64,000 bases of DNA from Cryobacterium cryoconiti (GTDB taxonomy: Bacteria; Actinomycetota; Actinomycetes; Actinomycetales; Microbacteriaceae). This document shows, in pieces, positions 47,376 to 58,194 of this stretch. Position 1 is the stretch's first letter. Every line of letters starts with the position of its first letter. The position numbers and the translations under genes were made by a program. Location of the stretch: contig NZ_SOHA01000001.1 of NCBI RefSeq assembly GCF_004403065.1, positions 114,656-178,655 on the forward strand, read 5' to 3'. The notes beneath the pieces were generated by a model. That model was not told the origin of the DNA. It saw nothing but the letters and a program-made list of their open reading frames with translations, and ran no database searches.

Positions 47376-49640
47376 TTACCCCTGGTGGAACGTGCGGCTG
47401 ATCACATCCATCTGCTGCTCGCGGGTGAGTCGTACGAAGTTCACCGCGTAGCCGGACACGCGGATCGTCAGCTGCGGGTAGTTCTCCGGGTGCTCCATGG
47501 CGTCCTCGAGGGTGTCCCGATTGAGCACGTTCACGTTGATGTGGTACCCGGTGGCCGACGTGTACGCGTCGATCAGCCCGACCAGACTCGTGATCTGCTC
47601 GTCCCGGGTGTGGCCGAGACCACTGGGCACGACCGTGCTGGTCAGCGAGATGCCGTCCTGCGCGTCGCTGAACGGGAGCTTGGAGACGCTGAGCGCGGAG
47701 GCGAGGATCCCGTGCGTGTCACGAGCGTTCATCGGGTTGGCGCCGGGGGCGAACGGCTCGCCGGCGCGGCGGCCGTCGGGTGTGTTGCCGGTGGCTTTGC
47801 CGTAGACCACGTTGGACGTGATCGTCAGGATCGACTGGGTGGGGATGGCGTCGCGGTAGGTCGGGTGGCTGCGGATCATGTTCATGAACCGCTCGACGAT
47901 GTCCACCGCGATGGAGTCGACCCGGTCGTCATCGTTGCCGAAGAGGGGGAACTCGCCCTCGACGTCGTAGTCCACGACCAGGCCCCTCTCGTCGCGCACC
48001 GGGCGGACCGTGGCGTACTTGATGGCCGACAGGGAGTCGGCGACCACGCTCAGGCCGGCGATGCCGCACGCCATGGTGCGGATGATGTCCTTGTCGTGCA
48101 GCGCCATTTCGAGACGCTCGTAGGCGTACTTGTCGTGCATGTAGTGGATGCAGTTCAGCGCGTTGATATAGGTCTCGGCGAGCCATTCGAGCGTCTCCAG
48201 ATAAGCCGGGAAGACGGTGTCGTAGGAGAGCACCTCGTCGGCGTTCGGCACGGTCTCCGGGGCGACCTGCTTGCCCGACATCTCGTCCCTGCCGCCGTTG
48301 ATCGAGTACAGCAGTGCCTTGACGGCGTTGACGCGGGCGCCGAAGAACTGCATCTGCTTGCCCACGCGCATCGGCGAGACGCAGCAGGCGATCGCGACGT
48401 CGTCACCCATCGCGGCCCGGAGGATCTCGTCCGACTCGAACTGGATCGCCGAGGTATCGATGGAGACCTGGGCGCAGAAACGCTTGAAGCCGTCCGGCAA
48501 TGACTGGCTCCACAGCACGGTCAGGTTCGGCTCGGGGGCCGCGCCGATGTTGTACAGCGTCTGCAGGAACCGGAACGTGGTCTTGGTGACGAGCGGACGG
48601 CCGTCGTTTCCGACCCCGCCCAGCGACTCGGTCACCCAGGTCGGGTCACCGGCGAAGATCTCGTCGTATTCCGGGGTGCGCAGGAAGCGCACGATCCGCA
48701 GTTTGATCACGAGGTCGTCGATGAGCTCCTGGGCGGTTTCCTCGGTCAGTACTCCGGCGGCCAGGTCGCGCTCCATGTACGCGTCGAGGAACGCCGCGTT
48801 CCGGCCGAACGACATGGCTGCGCCGTTCTGCTCCTTGACCGCACCGAGGTAGGCGAAATACAGCCACTGCACGGCCTCCTTCGCCGTGACGGCCGGCTTC
48901 GAAATGTCGAAACCATAGCTTGCAGCCATCTGGACGAGTTCCTTCAGAGCCCGGATCTGCTCGGAGTTCTCCTCGCGGGCGCGGATGACGTCCTCGGTCG
49001 AGGGCTCCATGTCGAACTCGGCCCGGTCGTTCTTCTTGGCCGCGATCAGGGCGTCAACGCCGTACAACGGCACCCGGCGGTAGTCGCCGATGATCCGGCC
49101 ACGGCCGTACGCATCCGGCAGACCCGTGATCAGGTGACTGTTGCGTGCACGGCGCACCGCCGGCGGGTAGACGTCGAAGACGGCGGTGTTGTGCGTCTTG
49201 CGGTAGTCCGTGAAGATCTTCTCCAACTCGGGCGAGACGGGGTAGCCGTAGGTTTCGAGCGAGGTGGCGACCATGCGCCAGCCACCGAAGGGCATGATCG
49301 CGCGCTTGAGCGGGGCATCCGTCTGCAGGCCGACGATGACCTCGTTGGGCCGGTCGATGTAACCGGGGGCGTGAGCGGTGATGGAGGCCGGCGTGGTCGC
49401 ATCGACGTCGTAGACGCCCTTGCGGCGTTCCTCGGGGAACATCGCGGACAGCCTGTCCCAGATCCCCGTCGTGCGGTCGGTGGGTCCGGCGAGGAAGCTC
49501 GCGTCGCCCAGGTACGGTGTGTAATTGCGCTGGATGAAATCGCGCAGATCGATCGAATCCTGCCAGGGGCCGGAAACGAAATCCGGTCGGACAGGCTGGG
49601 GCCCGCCCTCGGTGTTGCTGACGTCCTCTGTAGTGGTCAT
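47376..49640 (-). CDS. pflB: Formate C-acetyltransferase (pyruvate formate-lyase)
   Basis: A 754-residue glycyl-radical enzyme converting pyruvate and CoA to acetyl-CoA and formate without oxygen. The catalytic pair C419-C420 is in ACCVSPM and the radical glycine G730 in RVSGYAVNF. Both are intact and the length is typical of PflB. ATG 49640 is set by GGAGAG upstream and the family N-terminus; the frame runs on upstream antisense to metH but is non-coding there. No activating enzyme (pflA) or formate channel is next to it. Divergent from metH, convergent with the heme monooxygenase gene. Confidence 0.95.
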   Translation of the reverse strand: MTTTEDVSNTEGGPQPVRPDFVSGPWQDSIDLRDFIQRNYTPYLGDASFLAGPTDRTTGIWDRLSAMFPEERRKGVYDVDATTPASITAHAPGYIDRPNEVIVGLQTDAPLKRAIMPFGGWRMVATSLETYGYPVSPELEKIFTDYRKTHNTAVFDVYPPAVRRARNSHLITGLPDAYGRGRIIGDYRRVPLYGVDALIAAKKNDRAEFDMEPSTEDVIRAREENSEQIRALKELVQMAASYGFDISKPAVTAKEAVQWLYFAYLGAVKEQNGAAMSFGRNAAFLDAYMERDLAAGVLTEETAQELIDDLVIKLRIVRFLRTPEYDEIFAGDPTWVTESLGGVGNDGRPLVTKTTFRFLQTLYNIGAAPEPNLTVLWSQSLPDGFKRFCAQVSIDTSAIQFESDEILRAAMGDDVAIACCVSPMRVGKQMQFFGARVNAVKALLYSINGGRDEMSGKQVAPETVPNADEVLSYDTVFPAYLETLEWLAETYINALNCIHYMHDKYAYERLEMALHDKDIIRTMACGIAGLSVVADSLSAIKYATVRPVRDERGLVVDYDVEGEFPLFGNDDDRVDSIAVDIVERFMNMIRSHPTYRDAIPTQSILTITSNVVYGKATGNTPDGRRAGEPFAPGANPMNARDTHGILASALSVSKLPFSDAQDGISLTSTVVPSGLGHTRDEQITSLVGLIDAYTSATGYHINVNVLNRDTLEDAMEHPENYPQLTIRVSGYAVNFVRLTREQQMDVISRTFHQG

Positions 49641-49802
49641 CTGGAATACTCTCCTTTCTGCCAACCACGCTACTCGCCGGGGAAGCCGGAAGACAGATGG
49701 ATTTCCGCGATCGTCCGGGGGGAGTGTGCCCGAGGCCCTGAGGCGGAAGAAGCCCGGCGTAACACGGGAAAGGCCCGCCCGCCACGCCTCTAAACTGGCC
49801 GG

Positions 49803-52800
49803 ATGACGCAACCCCGTGCCCACGACGCCCTGCTCCCCGACGCCGCCGCACCGGGCTTCGCGAACGCCGAGCGACCGGTCCGGGCCCAGGCCCTGCTCGA
49901 CGCGCTCGCCGAGCGGGTCGTCATCGCCGACGGCGCCATGGGCACCATGCTGCAGGAGCACAACCCCAGCCTCGACGACTATCAGCAGCTCGAGGGCTGC
50001 AACGAGATCCTGAACGTCACCCGGCCCGACATGATCGAGGCCATCCACGACGCCTACCTCGACACCGGTATCGACGCGGTGGAGAGCAACACGTTCGGTG
50101 CGAACTGGTCGAACCTCTCCGACTACGACATCGAAGACCGCATCGAAGAGCTCGCCCGCCTGGGGGCGGAGATCGCCCGCCGGAGCGTGGAGGCCTTCGA
50201 GGCCCGCGACGGCCGGATGCGCTGGGTACTCGGCTCGATGGGGCCGGGCACGAAACTGCCCAGCCTCGGCCACACCACCTACGCCCACCTCAAGGCGACG
50301 TTCGCCGAGCAGGCACGCGGACTCATCCGCGGCGGCGCCGACGCCTTCCTGATCGAGACCTCCCAGGACCTGCTGCAGACCAAGTCCGCGGTGAACGGGT
50401 GCAAGCAGGCGATCGCGGAGACGGGCATCCGTCTGCCGATCTTCACCCTGGTCACGGTCGAAACCACCGGCACCATGCTGATGGGCAGCGAGATCGGCGC
50501 GGCGCTCACGGCCCTCGAGCCGCTCGGCATCGACGCGATCGGCCTCAACTGCGCGACCGGACCGACCGAGATGAGTGAGCACCTCCGCCATCTCTCCACG
50601 TACTCGCACGTGCCCGTCATGTGCATGCCGAATGCCGGCCTGCCGCAGTTGACCGCCACCGGGGCGAGCTACCCGCTCACCCCCGACCAGCTGGCCACGG
50701 CGCACGAACAGTTCGTCAAGGAGTTCGGCCTGGGTCTGGTCGGCGGATGCTGCGGCACCACCCCCGCGCACATGCAGGCGGTCGTCGACCGGCTGCGGGG
50801 CACGCCCGTGCGCGCCCGCCGCATCGAGGAGGATCCCGGCGTCGCCAGCCTCTACCAGCACGTCAGCTTCGACCAGGACGCTGCGTTCCTGGCGATCGGG
50901 GAACGCACCAACGCCAACGGGTCCCGGGCCTTCCGCGACGCCATGCTCGAGGAACGCTGGGACGACTGCGTCGACATCGCCCGCGCCCAGGTGCGCGACG
51001 GCGCCCACCTGCTCGACGTCTGCATCGACTACGTCGGGCGGGACGGCGTCGCCGACATCCGCGAGGTGGTGTCCCGGCTCGCCAGCGCCTCCACCCTGCC
51101 GCTCGTGGTCGACTCGACCGAGCCCGCGGTGCTGCAGGCCGGCATGGAGCTCATCGGCGGCCGCCCGGTCGTCAACTCCGTCAACTTCGAGGACGGCGAG
51201 GGCCCGGGCTCCCGCTTCGGCCGGATCATGCCGCTGGTCACGGAGCACGGCGCGGCCGTGATCGCGCTGACCATCGACGAGGAGGGCCAGGCCCGCACCG
51301 CGGAGCACAAGGTGCGCATCGCCACCCGGCTGGTCGAGACCCTGGTGAACGAGTGGGGCATGCGGGTCGAGGACATCATCGTCGACGCCCTCACCTTCCC
51401 GATCGCCACCGGTCAGGAGGAGACCCGCCGGGACGGGATCGAGACCATCGAGGCGATCCGCCGGATCAAGGCCCTCTACCCGGGCATCCACACCACCCTC
51501 GGTGTCTCGAATGTGTCCTTCGGCCTGAATCCCGCTGCCCGGTCGGTGCTCAACTCGGTGTTCCTGCACGAGGCCACCGAGGCCGGGCTCGACTCCGCCA
51601 TCGTCAACTCGGCCAAGATCGTGCCGCTGGCGTCGGTGCCGGACGACCGGCGCAAGGTGGCTCTCGACCTGGTCTGGGACAAGCGCGAATACGACGCCGA
51701 GGGCAACCTGAGCTACGACCCCCTGGCGGCCCTGCTCGACCTGTTCGCCGGGGTCGACTCGGCCGCGCTGAAAGACGAGCGCGCCGCCGAGCTCGCGGCC
51801 CTGCCGGTGGGCGAGCGCCTCGAACGCCGCATCATCGACGGTGAGGCCAAAGGGCTCGAGGGTGACCTCGACCTGGCGCGGGCCGGCGGGCAGAGCGCCC
51901 TCGACATCGTCAACGTGCACCTCCTCGCCGGCATGCAGGTGGTGGGCGCGCGCTTCGGCAGCGGCGAGATGCAGCTGCCGTTCGTGCTGCAGTCGGCCGA
52001 GGTGATGAAGACCGCGGTCGCGCTGCTCGAACCCCACATGGAGAAGTCCGCGGCGGCCGGCAAGGGCACCATGGTGCTGGCCACGGTGCGCGGCGACGTG
52101 CATGACATCGGCAAGAACCTGGTCGACATCATCCTGACCAACAACGGCTACGACGTGATCAACATCGGCATCAAGAAGACGATCACCGAGATCATCCAGG
52201 CGGCCGAGGAGCACAATGCCGATGTGATCGGCATGAGCGGGCTGCTCGTCAAGTCCACCGTGGTGATGAAGGAGAACCTGCTCGAACTGAACACCCGCGG
52301 ACTGGCCGAAAAGTGGCCGGTGATCCTCGGCGGGGCCGCCCTCACCCGGGCCTACGTCGAGGAGGACCTCGCCGAGCTGTTCGAGGGCACCGTGCGCTAC
52401 GCGCGGGACGCCTTCGAGGGGCTGGCCCTGATGGAGCCGCTGGTCGCCGTCGCACGCGGCGCCGACCCGGCATCCGTGGGTCTGCCGCCGCTCAAGAAAC
52501 GCATCCACAAGCGCAGCCTGCTCACCGTCACCGAGCCGGAGGCCATGCCGGCCCGCTCCGATGTCGTCGCCGACAACCCCGTGCCCGTTTCGCCGTTCTG
52601 GGGCACCCGCATCGTCAAGGGGATCGCGCTGGCCGAGTATTCCGCGTTCCTCGACGAGCGGGCCACCTTCATGGGGCAGTGGGGTCTGAAGCCCAGCCGG
52701 GGGGAGGACGGCGCGAGCTACCAGCACCTGGTCGATACCGAGGGTCGCCCCCGGCTGCGCTACTGGCTCGACCGCATCCTGGCCGAGGGCATCCTCGACG

Positions 52801-53441
52801 CCTCCGTCGCCTACGGCTACTTCCCCGCCTACAGCGAGGGAGACGACCTGGTCGTGCTGCACCATGGCGACGACCCGTCCGGCGTGCTGGGTGTGCCCGG
52901 CCTGCTCGCCCCCGACGGCGGGTCGGGCGCAACCGTGGGCAGCGAGCGCCTGCGCTTCTCCTTCCCCCGGCAGCGCCGGGACCGGCACCTGTGCCTGGCC
53001 GACTTCGTGCGGCCACGAGACTCCGGCCAGACGGATGTCGTCGCCCTCCAGCTGGTCACGGCCGGCGCGAATGTCGACACCGTCACCGCGAAGCTCTTCG
53101 CCGAGAACAAGTACCGCGACTACATGGAGCTCAACGGCCTGACCATGCAGCTGACCGAGGCCCTCGCCGAATACTGGCACTCCCGGGTGCGAGGCGAGCT
53201 CGGCCTGGGTGCGGAGGACTCGGCCGAACTGGCCGGCATGTTCAAGCTCGAATACCGCGGTGCCCGCTTCTCCCTGGGCTACCCGGCCTGCCCCGAGATG
53301 GAGGACCGCCGCAAGGTGGTCGAACTGCTCAGGCCCGAGCGGATGGGCGTGGTCCTGTCGGAGGAGCTGCAGCTGCACCCGGAACAGTCGACGGATGCGT
53401 TCGTGTTCCACCACCCGGAAGCGAAGTACTTCTCGGTGTAG
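49803..53441 (+). CDS. metH: Cobalamin-dependent methionine synthase
   Basis: A 1212-residue, four-module enzyme. The homocysteine domain has zinc ligands C250, C316 and C317 (GGCCGTTP). The pterin-binding domain runs about 355-620. The B12 domain has the lower-axial His767 in DVHDIGKN. The C-terminal AdoMet reactivation domain runs about 890-1212. It transfers methyl from methyl-tetrahydrofolate to homocysteine. A TAAACT -10-like box ends just before the ATG, so it may be leaderless. The 160-bp upstream region shows no recognisable cobalamin or SAH riboswitch. A corrinoid-type importer follows on the opposite strand. Confidence 0.95.
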   Translation: MTQPRAHDALLPDAAAPGFANAERPVRAQALLDALAERVVIADGAMGTMLQEHNPSLDDYQQLEGCNEILNVTRPDMIEAIHDAYLDTGIDAVESNTFGANWSNLSDYDIEDRIEELARLGAEIARRSVEAFEARDGRMRWVLGSMGPGTKLPSLGHTTYAHLKATFAEQARGLIRGGADAFLIETSQDLLQTKSAVNGCKQAIAETGIRLPIFTLVTVETTGTMLMGSEIGAALTALEPLGIDAIGLNCATGPTEMSEHLRHLSTYSHVPVMCMPNAGLPQLTATGASYPLTPDQLATAHEQFVKEFGLGLVGGCCGTTPAHMQAVVDRLRGTPVRARRIEEDPGVASLYQHVSFDQDAAFLAIGERTNANGSRAFRDAMLEERWDDCVDIARAQVRDGAHLLDVCIDYVGRDGVADIREVVSRLASASTLPLVVDSTEPAVLQAGMELIGGRPVVNSVNFEDGEGPGSRFGRIMPLVTEHGAAVIALTIDEEGQARTAEHKVRIATRLVETLVNEWGMRVEDIIVDALTFPIATGQEETRRDGIETIEAIRRIKALYPGIHTTLGVSNVSFGLNPAARSVLNSVFLHEATEAGLDSAIVNSAKIVPLASVPDDRRKVALDLVWDKREYDAEGNLSYDPLAALLDLFAGVDSAALKDERAAELAALPVGERLERRIIDGEAKGLEGDLDLARAGGQSALDIVNVHLLAGMQVVGARFGSGEMQLPFVLQSAEVMKTAVALLEPHMEKSAAAGKGTMVLATVRGDVHDIGKNLVDIILTNNGYDVINIGIKKTITEIIQAAEEHNADVIGMSGLLVKSTVVMKENLLELNTRGLAEKWPVILGGAALTRAYVEEDLAELFEGTVRYARDAFEGLALMEPLVAVARGADPASVGLPPLKKRIHKRSLLTVTEPEAMPARSDVVADNPVPVSPFWGTRIVKGIALAEYSAFLDERATFMGQWGLKPSRGEDGASYQHLVDTEGRPRLRYWLDRILAEGILDASVAYGYFPAYSEGDDLVVLHHGDDPSGVLGVPGLLAPDGGSGATVGSERLRFSFPRQRRDRHLCLADFVRPRDSGQTDVVALQLVTAGANVDTVTAKLFAENKYRDYMELNGLTMQLTEALAEYWHSRVRGELGLGAEDSAELAGMFKLEYRGARFSLGYPACPEMEDRRKVVELLRPERMGVVLSEELQLHPEQSTDAFVFHHPEAKYFSV

Positions 53442-54219
53442 CCGCTCGGGCGGGCCTGCCCGGCCTGCCCAGCTTCGCCCGGCGCAGCGCGGCGAGGGCG
53501 GCCGGGCCCACCAGCAGGATCCCGACCGTGGTAGTCACGGCGCGCACGGTGTCCCAGGTGAGGGTCGAGGTCACCAGGGTGTACAGGGCGAAGGATGCGA
53601 CGTTCTCGCCGAGCGGGGCATCCGCCGCATAGGACACGTCGGTTCCCGTGCCCACGGCGAACGGCCAGAACCAGAGGTTCATCACCAGGCCGAACAGGTA
53701 GGACGCGGCCACACCGTAGGCCACCAGCGCCGCGATCTCCAGACGCGGACGACGGATGCGCGGCAGCAGCGCCGCCCCGGCCCCCACCCAGCCGCAGGCG
53801 AACATCTGGAACGGCGTCCACGGGCCGAACCCGCCCCACAGCACCGAGGACACCGCGATGGTGAGCAGGCCGAGCAGGAACCCGAAGCGGGCGCCGTAGG
53901 CGCGCCCGGCCAGGATCAGCAGGATGAACACGGCCTCGACGCCGCCCACCCCCATGCCCGCGATCCGTACCGCCGCACCCACCGCGGAGAGCACGCCGAG
54001 CAGGGCAACGGTCTTGGCCGTGTACATCTCCCGGTCGAGGGTGAGGGCGAGGGCGACGAGCAGGGCCGGAACGAGTGCGAAGGCCACGATCGGGGCCGCG
54101 GCCTGGGCGTGCTCCGGCAGGGCCGCGGCGAAGAGCGGCCACGCGAAGCCCGCGGCGGCGAGGAGGCTGCCGCCGCCGAGCACCCAGCCCGTCCAGCCTG
54201 TCTCGCGGGGGCGCCTCAC
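53329..54219 (-). CDS. ECF transporter substrate-binding (S) component
   Basis: About 296 residues from GTG 54219, whose first base pairs form the 4-nt GTGA overlap with the upstream T-A-A' gene. Six or so hydrophobic helices are followed by an unstructured Pro/Gly tail. The [28 protein letters not shown] and GPWTPFQMF stretches are typical of the larger actinobacterial S components. Substrate is not defined by sequence, but the lipoprotein partner and metH favour cobalamin. The last 113 bp run antisense through the end of metH, so the functional C-terminus is probably shorter. Confidence 0.82.
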   Translation of the reverse strand: MRRPRETGWTGWVLGGGSLLAAAGFAWPLFAAALPEHAQAAAPIVAFALVPALLVALALTLDREMYTAKTVALLGVLSAVGAAVRIAGMGVGGVEAVFILLILAGRAYGARFGFLLGLLTIAVSSVLWGGFGPWTPFQMFACGWVGAGAALLPRIRRPRLEIAALVAYGVAASYLFGLVMNLWFWPFAVGTGTDVSYAADAPLGENVASFALYTLVTSTLTWDTVRAVTTTVGILLVGPAALAALRRAKLGRPGRPARAATPRSTSLPGGGTRTHPSTVPGAAAAPPTGPRPSARA

Positions 54220-56231
54220 GGTCGCACCGGTTCCGGTTCGGCGAGCAGCCCGGCGGCCATGACGACCGTCCGGGTTGCCAGGCACCGGGCGAAGTCCCGG
54301 TCGTGGGTGGCGAACAGTACCGCGCTGGTGTCACTGGAGGCGCGGAGCAGCGCGGCGGCCACGAGCACCCGGGCCTCCGGATCGAGTCCGCGTGTGGGTT
54401 CGTCCACCAGCAGCAACCGCGGCTCGGCCGCCAGCTGGATGGCCATGACCAGGCAGAGGCGTTCTCCGGCCGACAGGTCCCGCGGGTGCCGCCGCATCAG
54501 TCGCGCCGCCTCCGTGACGGAGCCCAGCCCGAGCAGGTTCGCGAACCGGGCCGCGGTGCCGGCACCGGCCGCGGGCCGCTGCCGGCGGTCGGCCCGGCGG
54601 CATTCTTCGGCCACCGTGACGGCGAAGAGCAGATCGTCGAAATTCTCCGGAACCAGGGCCACGGCGGTTCGCCGATCCCGCCGGCGCATCGCGGCCACGT
54701 CCCGCCCGGCGACTATCACGCTCCCGGGGTTCGACGGCAGAGCGATCGCCCGCAGCAGGCTGCTCTTGCCGGCGCCGTTCCGCCCCTCGAGCGCCACCAG
54801 GTCGCCGGCCCAGAGCTCCAGCGAGACGTCGTCGACCGCCCGCTCGCTCCCGTGCAGCACCGTGAGGTGACGGATGCCGGCGAGCCGTTCCGCAGGCCCG
54901 GTGGCGGTCGCCCTCGACCGCGTCCTCGATACCTCCGTCGACTGCGCCGTCGCTGCCGACGCCTGCGCGGTCTCTGCTGAGACCAGCGCACTCGGCCGTT
55001 CCCCGGGACCGAGCGCGTGCACGCGCGCGCCGCGCACCTCCAGCCAGGCATCCGCCGCGCTCTCCCACTCTCGGGTGTTGTGCTCCGCGACCACGACGCA
55101 GACCCGGGCCTCGTGGGCCAGGCGTTCGAGCACCTGCACCACGCGCTCCCGGGCCGGGGTGTCCAGATCGGCCAGCGGCTCGTCCACGAGCAGCAGGATC
55201 GGCCGGTTGATCAGGGCGGCGCCGATGGCCACCAGACTGGCCTCGCCGGCCGAGAGCGCGTCGATACCCCGGGCGAGCAGGTGCTCGATCTGCAGCCGCT
55301 CGGCCACCTCGCGCACCCGCTGTTCCACGATCACGGCGGCGACTCCGCGCACCGCGAGGGCGAAGCCGATTTCATCCCGCACGGTTTCGGCCACGAACGA
55401 GAGCCGCACGTTCTGGCTGACGAGCCCGACGAAGCCGGCCGTCTCGCGCGGGGGAGTGGCGGCGCGGTCGACGCCGCCCACCACGACCCAGCCGTGCTGG
55501 GTGCCGTCGTCGAAATGCTGGAAGAGCCCGCTCAGACTGTGCAGCAGGCTGGTCTTACCCGACCCGGTCGAACCGACGATCACGGTCAGCGTGCCCGGGG
55601 CGAGATCGAGGGTGAGACCCGTCAGATGCCAGCCGTGCTCGTTCTCGCCGGGGCCCTCGAAGCCGAGGAAGGCATCCGTCATCACCACGGGCTTCTCGCA
55701 CTCGGCGGGGGCAGTGCGGTTTGCGGCGAACCCCCGTACCTCCATCGACGCGGCCAGGCAGAGGGCCCGTTCCACGGTCTGCTCGAAGACGGGCACCAGC
55801 AGGGCCGGAGCCGAGCGTTCGCCGCGCAGGGCTCCGGCCGTGCGCACGCGGCGCACGGATTCGATCAGTGCGGGAAACGTCGCCCAGGCGATCACGAGCG
55901 ACCGGGACAGGGCGCGCAGCGGGCCCCGGTCGGCGCCGCGGGCGAAGAGGCGCCGCACGTCGATCAGCGCGTTGAGCAGGCCGAACGTGAGAATCACCAG
56001 GGCGAAGGGCAGCGCACTCAATGCTGCGTTGCCGAGGCCGCCGGTGGTGACGGGCCCGAACAGCGCCACGTGGCTGAACGGCCCGCCGAGCGGCAGGCGC
56101 GGCAGGTCGACCAGCAGCTGCCCGCCGCCGGATGCCCCGCCGAAGACCACGCGGTACATGACCCGGATGCCCACGAACGCCCCTGCGAGCAACGCCGCCG
56201 CGCGCAGGGGAGCGATCCGGAAACGCAGCAC
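54216..56231 (-). CDS. ECF transporter T component fused to two ATPase domains
   Basis: About 671 residues from GTG 56231 (overlapping the previous stop as TAGTG). N-terminal EcfT membrane domain spans about 1-190, ending in the coupling motif AASMEVRGF. ABC 1 (about 210-420) has GSTGSGKTS, LSAGEAS and LVDEPLADLD. ABC 2 (about 475-671) has GRNGAGKSS, LSAGERL and LVDEPTRGLD. Canonical ECF importers use separate EcfT, EcfA and EcfA' subunits; here one polypeptide carries all three. It energises the neighbouring S component. Confidence 0.88.
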   Translation of the reverse strand: MLRFRIAPLRAAALLAGAFVGIRVMYRVVFGGASGGGQLLVDLPRLPLGGPFSHVALFGPVTTGGLGNAALSALPFALVILTFGLLNALIDVRRLFARGADRGPLRALSRSLVIAWATFPALIESVRRVRTAGALRGERSAPALLVPVFEQTVERALCLAASMEVRGFAANRTAPAECEKPVVMTDAFLGFEGPGENEHGWHLTGLTLDLAPGTLTVIVGSTGSGKTSLLHSLSGLFQHFDDGTQHGWVVVGGVDRAATPPRETAGFVGLVSQNVRLSFVAETVRDEIGFALAVRGVAAVIVEQRVREVAERLQIEHLLARGIDALSAGEASLVAIGAALINRPILLLVDEPLADLDTPARERVVQVLERLAHEARVCVVVAEHNTREWESAADAWLEVRGARVHALGPGERPSALVSAETAQASAATAQSTEVSRTRSRATATGPAERLAGIRHLTVLHGSERAVDDVSLELWAGDLVALEGRNGAGKSSLLRAIALPSNPGSVIVAGRDVAAMRRRDRRTAVALVPENFDDLLFAVTVAEECRRADRRQRPAAGAGTAARFANLLGLGSVTEAARLMRRHPRDLSAGERLCLVMAIQLAAEPRLLLVDEPTRGLDPEARVLVAAALLRASSDTSAVLFATHDRDFARCLATRTVVMAAGLLAEPEPVRP

Positions 56232-56764
56232 TAGTTTCCGGGAGTGGGCGTCTCGGTGCCGGTCGTGAACACGAGTCCGACGGACTGGCCCGGCTCGAGC
56301 GCCAGGGTGCCGAGGCCCTCCTGGGCGTACTCCCACTCCGCGTCGGCGGCCGGTTTCACCCAGAGAGCCCAGTAGGCGGCCGCGGCGGGCATGGACTCGC
56401 AGGATTCGGTGAACGGGGTCTCGCCCGCCACCTCGATGGTCTCGTCGGCGGCCGGGCGGTCGTTCACGCGGCAGACCACCTGGTCGCCCCACTCCACGGT
56501 GCCCTCGGTCGTCACACCGGCGGTCTCCATCACCGTGCTCGCCGCGATGGTCTCAGCTGCGTCGGTGTCGACGCAGTCCGTGATCTCGGGGGCGTCGAGC
56601 GCGCCGAAATCGACGACGACGCTCACGCCGGTACAGGAGCCGTCGCCCGGTGCGGCCGTGGCGGAGGCGGTGGGGGTGGTGCCGGTCTCGGGAACAGTGC
56701 TGGCGCATCCGCTCAATGCCAGCGCCCCCACGAGAGTCAGGGTGGCGAGTGCAGTCAGCTTCAT
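56231..56764 (-). CDS. Small lipoprotein of an ECF (probable corrinoid) uptake operon
   Basis: A 177-residue protein. Lipobox ALSGC (Cys about 19) and a Thr/Ala linker precede a compact domain with VVCRVNDRPA and the aromatic YWALWVKPAADAEWEYAQEGLG. That pattern recalls DUF4430/SCO2322-type proteins, which resemble the C-terminal domain of transcobalamin and accompany actinobacterial ECF systems. A surface ligand-capture role is inferred. It is directly coupled to the ECF T-A-A' gene (TAGTG) and lies in the same operon as the S component. Confidence 0.65.
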   Translation of the reverse strand: MKLTALATLTLVGALALSGCASTVPETGTTPTASATAAPGDGSCTGVSVVVDFGALDAPEITDCVDTDAAETIAASTVMETAGVTTEGTVEWGDQVVCRVNDRPAADETIEVAGETPFTESCESMPAAAAYWALWVKPAADAEWEYAQEGLGTLALEPGQSVGLVFTTGTETPTPGN

Positions 56765-56935
56765 GCGCTCAACAATAGCGAGCGCCCGGCACCGGCCCGT
56801 CACTGTTACGCGCCGCGACGGGGCACCCGGAATTCACCGGGTGGACACCCGCTGGACGCCGTTCGACCATCGCCCGCCAGACGGCCCGATTACGGTCGAT
56901 GGCGATTCACCCACACCTCACGAAGGAGTTTCGCC

Positions 56936-58177
56936 TTGCGTAAGAAGATTGCTGTTTTCGCCCTCACCGCCACCGCCACTGCCACGGCAGTCGTCGGTAT
57001 CGCCCCCGCCGCGCTCGCCGCGAACGGCGCCTTCGATTTCGTGCCGCTCGCCGGTTCCGCCTACAACCTCGGCAGCACCGACTGGACGGTGCCCTATTCG
57101 GTTCCGGAGGGCTTCACCCAGACCCTTGTGCAGGACGAGACCGTGCTCGACGTCTACCCCGGTACCGACGACCTGCACGATATGAACACCCAGAACGAGA
57201 CCGGTCACCAGGCCGGCCGTTACCTGTACAACACCCACGAGGTCGGCTCGAACGGCGCCGTCTCCGTGACCGACCTGAAGACCGGCGCGGTCAGCGTCAT
57301 CGCGCAGCGCGCGGATTGGAACCGTCTCGACGGCATCCGCTGGACCCCGTGGGGCAGCCTCCTCGTCACGGAGGAGACCGCCGGCGGCAAGGTCTTCGAG
57401 CTGTTTTTCGCGAAGAAGGACCCGACCACGGTTGAGCGTATCGAGGAGCGCACCGAACTCGGCGCGCTCCGTCACGAGGGTATCGACGTCGCGGCCAACG
57501 GCTCCGTCATCGTCATCGACGAACTCGACGGCGGCTCGATCTTCAGGTTCGTGCCGACCGTCCGCGGCGATCTGTCCTCGGGCCAGCTGCACGCCCTCAA
57601 GATCACCGGGTTGACGGATGCCGCACAGACCTGGAACCCGGCCACCGTCACCGAGAAGGTGGGCGCCTTCGAATGGGTCGCCCTCGACCAGGAACAGGTG
57701 CGTGTCGACGCAGACGCTGCGGCCAATGCCGTGGGCGCCACCGAGTTCGGTCGTCCGGAGGACGTCGAGATCATCGGCCAGACCCTGTACGTGGCCAACA
57801 CCTCCGAGGAGCGCGTGATCGCGATCGACCTGAGGAAGCGCACCGTCAGCAGCTTCGTCGAAGCCGGCGTGAACGTGCCGGTGGAGGACAAGGCCGCCGG
57901 GATCAGCGGGTTCAACAACCCGGACAACCTCGCCGAGGGACCCGACGGCGCCCTGTGGATCGCGGAAGACAACACCTTCAGTGACATCTACCGGGCCGAC
58001 AAGGACCGGAACCACGACGGGGCGTCCGACAGCGTCGAACTCTTCGCCTCGCTGACCGACGCCGGCGCGGAGACCACCGGGATCTACTTCGGCAAGAACC
58101 CGAAGGAACTGTTCGCCACGGTGCAGCACCCCGACAAGGACCTCGCCGACGGCATCTGGAAGATCACCCGCGACTAG
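56936..58177 (+). CDS. Secreted PhoX-family alkaline phosphatase
   Basis: A 413-residue protein with signal peptide (FALTATATATAVVGIAPAALA), then the PhoX/DUF839 beta-propeller-like sequence: YLYNTHEVG, GIRWTPWGSLLVTEET, RHEGIDVAANG, AEGPDGALWIAEDN. PhoX enzymes release phosphate from organic esters outside the cell using Ca2+/Fe3+. The TTG at 56936 is set by AAGGAG 8 nt upstream. No twin-arginine motif is evident, unlike many PhoX proteins. Phosphate-starvation control is likely but no Pho box was identified. Confidence 0.8.
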   Translation: MRKKIAVFALTATATATAVVGIAPAALAANGAFDFVPLAGSAYNLGSTDWTVPYSVPEGFTQTLVQDETVLDVYPGTDDLHDMNTQNETGHQAGRYLYNTHEVGSNGAVSVTDLKTGAVSVIAQRADWNRLDGIRWTPWGSLLVTEETAGGKVFELFFAKKDPTTVERIEERTELGALRHEGIDVAANGSVIVIDELDGGSIFRFVPTVRGDLSSGQLHALKITGLTDAAQTWNPATVTEKVGAFEWVALDQEQVRVDADAAANAVGATEFGRPEDVEIIGQTLYVANTSEERVIAIDLRKRTVSSFVEAGVNVPVEDKAAGISGFNNPDNLAEGPDGALWIAEDNTFSDIYRADKDRNHDGASDSVELFASLTDAGAETTGIYFGKNPKELFATVQHPDKDLADGIWKITRD

Positions 58178-58194
58178 GCACCAGCGCAGGCAGG

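Noticed and set aside
49641..49802. Cobalamin or SAH riboswitch upstream of metH
   Set aside because: No B12-box or SAH core motif found, and the likely -10 lies directly before the ATG.
49641..53414. Upstream extension of the pflB frame through metH on the other strand (over 1200 codons)
   Set aside because: High-GC shadow of metH. The pflB N-terminus, with its ribosome-binding site, is clear at 49640.
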